A stretch of 64,000 bases of DNA, from the NCBI GenBank assembly GCA_034401795.1, contig JAVVLW010002621.1, forward strand, positions 1 through 64,000, written 5' to 3'. Position numbers and translations under genes: made by a program. Positions 1 through 9,500 of the stretch are shown here, one piece after another (position 1 is the first letter of the stretch; the number at the start of each line of letters is the position of its first letter). The notes under the pieces were generated by a model. That model made no database searches. It saw only the letters and a list, made by a program, of their open reading frames with translations, and was not told the origin of the DNA. This DNA is from Chaetoderma sp. LZ-2023a (lineage: Eukaryota; Mollusca; Caudofoveata; Chaetodermatida; Chaetodermatidae).

Positions 1-76
1 AATTTGACAGGAAGCCGTTGCTGCCTTAGACAATGCTTCCAGTCGAATTAATTTCAAAATATTCAACAAAATACGT
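1..76. repeat. A-type hairpin, truncated by window start
   Basis: AATTTGACAGGAAGCCGTTG ... CTTCCAGTCGAATTAATTTC followed by AAAATATTCAACA is the right part of the 93 bp palindrome described at 36808-36900. Confidence 0.7.
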
Positions 77-109
77 TTTATATCGTTGAAAATTTGCTTT
101 GTCCTTTAA

Positions 110-321
110 CCCTCAAATGTTTTCATGGAAATTTAAATTTTCTCATGAATTGAAAATGTCTCTGCAGACCCAGAGTTTATTTTTGAAAATTTACAACTGG
201 AATGACTCTGTCGTTTATCGAGCCAGCCATTACTGTGGTCTGTTTTCTAAAATCGAATTCTATTGGTCTGCAAATGGATAATTTGCAGAAAGTATTTTTG
301 GACGCCTTGAGTGTCAAAGAG
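110..321 (+). mobile_element. TTAA-flanked MITE with B-type hairpin
   Basis: A palindrome (about 151-278) with arms around 'ctgcagacccagag..tttttgaaaatttacaactggaatgac' folds on itself around a tatcgagcc core. TTAA sits at 106-109 and at 322-325, next to CCCTCAAATG and TCAAAGAG. The terminal repeats are poorer than in the copy at 3232-3462, so the element boundaries are tentative. Confidence 0.45.
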
Positions 322-395
322 TTAAGAAAGGACTTGGATTATCACTAATCTATTATCTCTTGTTATACAAATTATTTCCTTTTGTCACTGCGCAG

Positions 396-595
396 GTATC
401 TCAGTTTTTGGAAACGTTGGAAGGGGACTTAGCTCGCGGGGTCGGAGGTCGTCTTGATTCTATCCTGGGCCAGTGCATGTATTTCGGGCTATCATTCAGT
501 CGTGTCGGTGCAGATTTCAGAGGGCTGTTAGCACCTATATTTCAGAGAGCGGCTCTGAGCTATTTCCAGCAAGCATTGAATGATGCGGACAAAAG
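396..595 (+). CDS. COG8: COG8 exon (first visible)
   Basis: The acceptor is ...cactgcgcag at 386-395 and the donor is AAAAG|GTACTT at 596. The exon reads VSQFLETLEGDLARG and then the strongly conserved CMYFGLSFSRVGADFRG block. It ends two bases into an Arg codon that the next exon completes. Upstream of 396 there are only repeat hairpins, so the preceding exon lies outside the window. Confidence 0.9.
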
Positions 596-3500
596 GTACT
601 TAAAAATACATCATACATGTGCTTATACAGGGTTTGTGCTCAGGTTTGATATTCTAGAAAAAGAACTGAAAATGTTTTACATTCCTTAAAAATCTTACAT
701 TTGGACTATTAGTCTGAAAAAAAATATGAAATGTTCAAGTATTGACTGCAACATGTATGATTCTAGCTTATTGTGTAAGATGTACACAATGTTTGAGAGT
801 GTTGCCAGACTTGGCCACAAACTTTGGCAATTTTTATGTACAAGTACACGCACTAGTGAAGTAAGAATGGCCATTTTAAACTGGTTATACATGACTTAAA
901 CAATCAAACAAAAGCTCATCATGGCTTGTCCTAATCATGGCTGGATTTAGGTCTGGGCAGTCACAAAAATGGAAGGAGGGCGCTAATCTTGATTAAATTA
1001 AAATGACCATCATCACTGTCTAATGTTATACATTGTATTTCTATAGTGAAGTAAGCGAATGATCATGACAAGTGTAAATTAATTATTATCACACGTGAAA
1101 AAATTGAGGGCTTTATTGCAATTATCAGAATGGCAATGTTGGCAGAATTCAGATAAATTTGGTATGTGAGTTACTCATATGATTCCGGATGCTGAAGAGA
1201 TGTTTACTGTGGCGTTTGGGTGGGTGGATAAGGTGTGATGGAGGTTGGGTTGGGGCCAGAATCTCAAATATAGCAGAATTTAATCAAATTGTTTTTGTGA
1301 GACTGCTGCTGATGATGATGATTGCGGATGATGAGACAACATCTATATTAAGCTCTGTTCTCCCCCACCCACCCAAAGTTAGCGAAAACGTGGGGATTTG
1401 CGACAGCGTGCCACTGACTGCGCCCTCTAGCTTCAATTTTCTTTACAGATTTGAAGACCATATGCAGTCATACAGTTTGCTAGCGACACCATCGACTGTG
1501 GGAGGCCTTACATACGGCGCTAGCAGTCAGGTAATTAATGGACTGGTATTTCATATACTGCTATTGCTATTGTTATGCAAATGAGATGATAAATTGTGAT
1601 GTGAATGGAGTTGGTTATGATATGTGAAATAGGTCTTTTAAGCCTTAAATTGTCATGCCAGTTAAAACAGCTTCTTCAGTTGTCTTGAGAAATGTCCATT
1701 CACAGGCTAAGAGAAGACTTTTTTTGAAAATTTACAGGCGGAATGACTGGCTCGATAATTTTTTAATAAGTGGATAAGAGAAGACTAGTTTTGAACATTT
1801 CCAACTGGATTGACTGGCTTGATAATCGAGCCAGTCATTCCACTGGTCAATTTTCAAAAATAATCGCAGTTAATGGATATTTTTTATGAGAAATTTGAAA
1901 TTTTCTTGACCATTAAATTGCTATTAATGATTCTATGGTGTAAGGTGCTGATCACAATGCCTGTGTCTAAGGCAGAGTTTAGTCCCTCAGTATTGTAGCT
2001 GCATTTATTACTGGAGTATATAATTATGTAGTGCCAAAACTTAACCATTCATGCAAGAATTCGCACTCCAGTCTTCTCAGGTCAGGAGTGTAGGCTTGAG
2101 TAGCTATGAGTACCCACACAAGTGTAGTTTACAGGATACATACATGAGAGTCTTCAGTGGATACACTGATTTCAGGGTTTAAAAAAAATAAAATTGGGAT
2201 ATCAAAAGCTTCTGCTTTTGATTAAATACCTTTAAAACTAATCATTTCCTAAGGTGTTTTTCAGGGCTTTTTCGGTGTTTTTCTTCAGTTGCCACTCTCA
2301 TCTCTGAGGATAGGCTCATAAGCTGATGGTGAATACAGGTGTGATGATTTCTCTGTTTATACATTTAAACACAGTGACCATGGACAAACCGCGCGGAGAT
2401 CTTGGACCCCTGAGTCTCAGAAGAATCCTCAGTAAACAGTGATGATAAATAATTACTGTGCTCTCTCAACATTTTCCACATACAGCTCATTACTTTGTAT
2501 AGATGATGTAGGAATTTGCCGAGCTTGGAGCATCCGATCTTGCTTTCAGATTTTCATGTGGAGGACACTGACCCGCATTTCGAATTGTTGGACCCCCTCC
2601 CTAACCCCACACATATTGCCCCGCAAAATTTAATATTTGTAGGTCCCAAACATTATAAAACCATGTCTTTGTTGGTTGTTTTCCAGGCTGGACAGTTGTA
2701 CCCACCCACTATTCTACTGGACTTCATGCCATTAGCGGCGTATTGTAACGATATCCTGTCGTCATTCAATGACCTTCGTCTCTGTGCTCCAGTGTCGCTT
2801 GTCTGTGATGTCACTGATGCTCTACATGCCTCTTTGAATAACATTAACAGAGTCATTCTAGCATTTCACAGGTATTATCAGCCGAGGTTTATTTGACAAC
2901 TGTCTTGCTGCTGGAAGCCACCAGACAATAATTTCATAATATTTTGAAAACAATTTGACTGAAAGTTGTTTGTGGCTAAGCCACCAACAACGTTCATTCA
3001 AATTTTTTTCAAAATATTTAGCCGATCCAGAGATATAACCTTTGGAATATGTCGTCAGTAAAATCTCAAGCAGTCCGACAGTTAAAGTCCCATATTGACA
3101 CGTCTCATGTGAAAATAAATGATTAAAATTGTATACTTATAGAGGCTTAGGTTATGTACCTCAATGCCATGAAATGAAATAACTATTTATATATGATGAT
3201 TTTATTCCATATAAATTAATGCAATTTTTAACCCTTTAATGACTCAATTTCTTCGAAAAATTTAAATATATACTTATTGAATGTCCATTTGCAGGCCAAG
3301 AGAAGATTATTTTTGAAAATTTACCATTGTAATAACTGGCTCGGTTACCGAGCCAGTCATTTCAGTGGTAAAATTTCAAAAATACTCTTCTCTTGTCCTG
3401 TAAATGGACATTACTCACAACCACTACCGAGGCCGGTTTTGGCCGATTTCGTCACGAATGGGTTAAGTTGTTAAATTGAATTAGAGACATGTATCAGTAA

Positions 3501-6500
3501 TTCAACTTCACAACAAAAAAGTGTATTAATTTATACAGAATGAATTCATCATATTTTAACATTTATTTCGTTTGATTTCGGTGAGGTGCACAAATTACGG
3601 TCAGCCCCGAAATGGCTCCAATTTGTACAATTTTTTTTTCAAACTTTTGGTGTCGCTTTTAATGTATATAACATTAACAGAGTGATTCTACATTTCACAG
3701 GTATTTTTCTATGTTGTTTATTTAGAGATGTGCACTAACCTCAGTTTAAGTGTGTGACTGCAGAATCTTTGCAGACACCATTTTCCATTCCAGGGGACAT
3801 AGCTCTTCAACTTCAGTCAAATTGTTTTCAAAATATTCAGCATTTTCGGTGTTAATGTCCCTTGAAATAATTGTTCATTGGCTTGTAGCAGTCAGATAGT
3901 TAATGTATGTATGTTTGTAGCATTGATTTCCACATTTCCAGCTGGCCAAATTTGTACATTTCCAGCCGAAATCTTTGCATAGATTTTCTACTGAAATTGA
4001 TGGCGTGACGTCAGGTAACAAGTGGCATATTTTGATTATGACGGCTGATACGGGAGTAACAGATCGGATCCCTCCATTGTTGTCCTTTTATTAACCCTTT
4101 CACTGACAAATCCTTGAAAATGTAAATTATTTACGATAAAGCTTATCTGTTGAATATTTTAAAATTAATTCGACTGGAAGCCATTGCTGCCTGAGGGATC
4201 AATGGCCTCCAGTCAAATTAATTTCAAAATATTCAACAGTTTTTCTGTATGTTTGCCTTGAAAATGAGATATGGGGAATTTATCAGTAAAACGTTTAATA
4301 GAGAATCACAACTACTCCATTACCGCTATTATCCTAAAGATCTCTACTCAAGTTCCTCTCTATATGCCTTACAGAATGTAATGCTTGTCTAGGTAGGGTG
4401 GGGATGGGGGTATGATAATGCCTTAGAGAATATCGCAATATCTAGTGGCTAAATATCAGGATATATTGATATGTTTGATGTCCCAATTTTGAAATTCGTT
4501 TTGGTGATTTGTTTGTGTAACCTGATTGTAATGCTTGTCTAGGAAGGGGTGTATCGGGAGGGCCTGGTTTGAGTGGGGTTTGAAATATTATCCTGCAGAG
4601 TTCCCAGGCATTTTCTAGTTTGGGAAAACTCGGGGAGTTTGGGGGAAACACCAAAAAGCAGGGAAAACTCAAATAATTTGATGATGTGAAGGAAAATGGA
4701 TGGTTTTCACATTTTAACAGTTTGTTGTATGTACGGCTAAGACTCTGTTGTATATATTGTCAGTATCTGAGTTGCTTTGCTGCAATCACCTCTTGACTTC
4801 CCAGCAAACTCGATAAAATGAAAATATTTCTCATGAGTTTTGAAAATTTCTCAATGAAATATCAGACAGTTTTGTTGTGATAAAGTGGTGGGAACCCATC
4901 ACCAGAGAATATTGCGTGATAACAACATAGTCAGAAAAATTTAAAACCGAAAGATTGGTTATAAAGCCTGATGCTTGGATGTGTTGTGAATCCAGAAGTC
5001 TGACTGGTCAGAAGCTATTTTTTCAGCTCCCCGGAATTGCCTATATATGGGCATGATTAAATTGGTTTGCCGGATTGTAGGGACGCCATTTTTGATGGTT
5101 GTGGTCTATTTTTTGCTGGTTGATATTTTTTACCGGTTGGGCTGTCATGGCGGCTTAGGTGATTTTTACCGGTTTTTTTTTTTTTACCGGTTGTTGGTCT
5201 TTTGCCGGTTGTGGCTGTCATGGCGGCTCAGTGTAACTTTTTACCGGTTGTGGGTATTTTTACCGGTTGTGGCTTTTTACTGGTTGTGGTAATAATTTTT
5301 TTACCGGTTGTGATTTTTTAGTGGTTGTTTCAAATTTTTGCTGGTTGTGTCAAATTTTTCTAAGTGTATACCTTATACCAGTTGAGTCCACACATCTGTT
5401 GAGTTCATATTTTGACATTGTTTACATACAGATTAGGCATGGGTGATACAAAATATCACCCTCATACATACCAACATGCGCCTCTGATGAGCTCCGCTCA
5501 AGGAACGAAACGCCATAAGTCTGAATCTTTGAAATGGTAATGACTACCCAGGTCAAACCTCACATCCAGTGGGCCCCCACCCCTCCCTAAGAAACTCTTA
5601 TCATTGGGTATAACAGATATATACTGCCAATGAGTGACACAATCGGTATAATGTATACAGTTAGAAAAAATTGACATAACCGCCAAAAATTTGAAACAAC
5701 AGCCAAAAAATCACAACCGGTAAAAAAATTATTACCACAACCGGTAAAAAACCACAACAGTTAAAAATACCCACAACCGGTAAAATTATTCAGAATAATC
5801 CAGGTCCTATCCTCAGATCCTGAGGATGAATCCTCCACCAAATGGAGGAGACAAAAGGAATGCCATTGGATCCACCAGCTCCACACAATGGAGCCAATAG
5901 GCATCAACCTAGCAGGGTAAGGGTCACCGTTTTCCCTGGGTCAACTCGCAAATAATAGGCGGACAGACCCAGTACGTTGTTATCACTCTTCTTACTAGAG
6001 AATATTGCACTACCAGAGCATAAATATCACAATGCATGTATATTGATATATCAAAACACCTTTCCAGAGTATCCATCCATCATCTGACCTCGTATGACAT
6101 CATAATCAGTTCAGCGTGTGTACATGTCTGATGATGTCACAATCATTACGTCGCAAAGGGTTCCATATAGACCATCATCAAATCTCAAATACTCTGACAC
6201 ATTGTATAAATTGTACATGTATGTCTTTGTAATTCTTTGCTATTTACTAAACATGCTGTTGAATATTTTGAAATAATTTTACTGGGCGCAGTTGCTGCCT
6301 TAGGCAGCAACAGCACCTAGTCAAATTAGTTTCAAAATATTTAACAACTTACCTGTGTAGTTTTTTTTGGAATTGATAGTCAGGGTGTTTAGAGATCGAT
6401 CGATCACACCACGAGCGAGGTGTGGATGGAGCTTAGCTAAACATGGGCGGGGCATAGCTAAAATTGGAAAGTTCCAATGTCTCAATGTTCTTTACGTTGC

Positions 6501-9500
6501 CATGAGGTTAGGACACTGCATAGATAAATACATTCGTAAAAGTCTCAATGAAAATCCAAATCAAACCATTGAATGTTTTGAAATTACTTTGACTGGAAGC
6601 CGCGGCTAGTCTACCTTCCAGTCAAAGAAATTTCAAAATATTCCACTAGTCCCCATAATTGTTTATGGCATTCCAATTTTTTTTTTGTTCTGCATCGTAG
6701 AAAATGGCGGCATTTTATGGAATTATGGCATAGTAAAAAATTCTGCACAAGTAGTGCATGCATGACACGAGCTAATTTTAAATATTTTGGTTAAAACTCA
6801 ATAATTTGTATATTTATCAAAGTATACATACATTTTCTTAACTATTATCACTAGTAGTGTTGGGAATTGGTACTATTTTTGTGATCGATGACTGGTTTTA
6901 TATACTAACTGATGATCTCATTTTTTACCCATTTTGAATGCAGTAATTATAGCATGTTCAATGATAACTACCCCTTTCAAACCAAGTCGCAGGTACATTG
7001 TATGACAGATTCTTAATAATTTAAGAAATAATCTGTTGAATATTTTGAAACTAATTTGACTGGAAGCTGTTGCTGTACCTTCCAGTCAAATAAGTTTCAA
7101 AATATTCAACATATTAATGGTATGGTTGTTTTGAAATTAACATTATTTCAGTGCTGAAAGAATTACTGTCTTAGACTAAGGAGTAATACTATATAGTTGT
7201 AGCAATTAAATTTAAATTGTTTTCAAAAAAGTATTTGTTTGCTAGCTTGACCAGTTAGAATATATTAATAAACTCAATTTATAAACAATCAAAATCGATT
7301 TCTGAAATCATGATCGATCGATTGGTTGAACATGCAAACCAATCAATCATCGATCGAATCGATTAATCAGACCAACATTAATCACTAGTGAGAAAATCGG
7401 ACTAACTCTTTGTATACCTTCTTATTCCAGGGCTGAAGAATCCGCCTTCGATGCTCGGGAACTGGAACAATTCTCTTGCTTTATTTGTGCATATAGCAGT
7501 GATCTTGTACCGTACATTAATGCTAGTCTTCAAACACTCTTTCCGCCTACACAGCTCGCGCAGATTCTCGGAGTGGCTATAAGCGACCTCGGCAAGATGG
7601 TGAGTAGAGTGATAGAGAAGGGAGGAAGTGTAGGCATTGGGAACTGAAATGAATTTCGTTCAATCCATGTTTCCTTACTAACTATATCCTCAATATAGCG
7701 TTTTAGCTATTTAAACCTTAGAGATAGAAATGACAAATTATGTATGATTTGAAGAATATTCTGGTGAATATTTTGAAACTAATTTGACTGGTAGCTGTTA
7801 GCAACATGGTCAAGTCAAACTAGTTTCAAATAGGCTTGTATGATTACGTGAAAAATCGAAAATCGCGATTATGTTTTAAATCGGGAATTTATATGATTAA
7901 AAATTAAATAATCGAATAGTCGTGAATATTTTCTAATGCATAAAATATTTCAAAGCCTAACTTTCAATTACTTTTTAATGCGATCGGTCATGAAAAATGA
8001 CATTTTGCTTAGTGAATGCATGTCTATTTGCAGGGCAAGAGAAGACTATTTTTGAAAATGTATTACTGGAATGCCTGGCTCGCAGCATTCCAGTGATACA
8101 TTTTCAAAAATAGTCTTCTTGTGCCCTGCAAATGAACTTTTCCAAACAACATTGCAATTTTCTTCATTGATATTCTTTTGTTGTTATATCTTGGTAAATT
8201 GTGTCCAAGTTGATTAATCGAGTACTCACGATTATGTTTTAATAATCGATTGCGATCGCTCAACTCAATAATCGCACAAGCCTAGTTTCAAAGTATTCAA
8301 CATCTTTCCCCTATTGTTATCATGAAGTGGAGGAATCAAGTTTCAGCACATCTTTAGCTAAGCCCCACCCACTCTTTGCTCGTGTTGGGATCGATCGATC
8401 CCTGACCCACTGACTATCAATTTCCGGAAAACTATACAGGTAAGCTGTAGAATATTTTGAAACTAATTTGACTGGGTGCTTTGTGGCAGCAACAGCGCCC
8501 AGCTACATTAGTTGCAAAATATTTAACAGCATAATTATTAAATAGTAAAGACTTACAATTTGTACACCAATGCTTAGCCCATGACCAGTTATGCATTCGT
8601 GACATACTTATCTATGTGATTCATGACATCATTGATTATAACGTCATCCTACACGGTGGCAAATGGTCACAGGTCAAGATCACTGTGGCCTAATTAATTG
8701 TAATATTGTGTTTCCGGATGATAACTGGTGCTCTATTGGAGAGATTATTACCAATCTGATGTTGAAGCTTGTCCTTGGGGGTCTGATGAATCCTATTGAT
8801 TTTTGTGCCAAATTCTCAAAGGCTAAGGTCGTGGTGACCTAATTAATGATGTAATATTGCGTTTCCGGATGATAACTCGAGTTCTATTGAAGGGATCATT
8901 ACCAATCAAGTGTGGGAGCTTGTTATTGGTGGTCCAAAGAACCTTATCGATTTTGGTGTTGAACGGTCAAAGGTCAAGTCACTGTGGCCTAATTAATTAT
9001 GTAATATTGCATCTCTGGATGATAGCTGGCGCTCTATTGAAGGGATCATTACCAATCTGGTGTGGAAGCTTGTCCTTGGTGGTCCGAAGAACCCTAGCGA
9101 TTTTTGCTCCAAATGGTTAAAGGTTAAGGTCACACTGACCTAATTAATGATGTAATATTGCGTTTCCGGATGATAGCTGGGGTTCTATTGAAGGTATCAT
9201 TACCAATCTGTGTGGGGGATTGTCCATGTTGGTCTGAAGAACACTATAAATTTTTGCGCCAAACTGTCAAAGGTTAAGGTAATGGTGACCTACATGTAAT
9301 TCATGATGTAATATTGTGTTTCCAGATGATAGCTCAAGTTCGTTTGAAGGGATCACTACTAATCTTGGGTGGGAGGTTGTCCTTGGTATTTCGAAGAACT
9401 CTCTCGATTTTAGTGTCAATGGTCAAGGTCACGGTGACTAATCTTGGATGGGAGGTTGTGCGTGACGGAATGGGGGCTGGGGGGGGGGCCATACTTTAGC

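Noticed and set aside
3277-3474. Similar short peptides (VHLQAKRRLFLKIYHWN...) at 99-281, 3277-3474, 8063-8263 and 31543-31743
   Set aside because: They are translations of the B-type hairpin arms; the palindrome gives the similarity and the frames vary in ends and strand.
8857-9499. Two repeated ORFs (MxFxMIxxVLLKGSLPI...)
   Set aside because: They follow the ~150 bp tandem repeat units and share no domain with known proteins.
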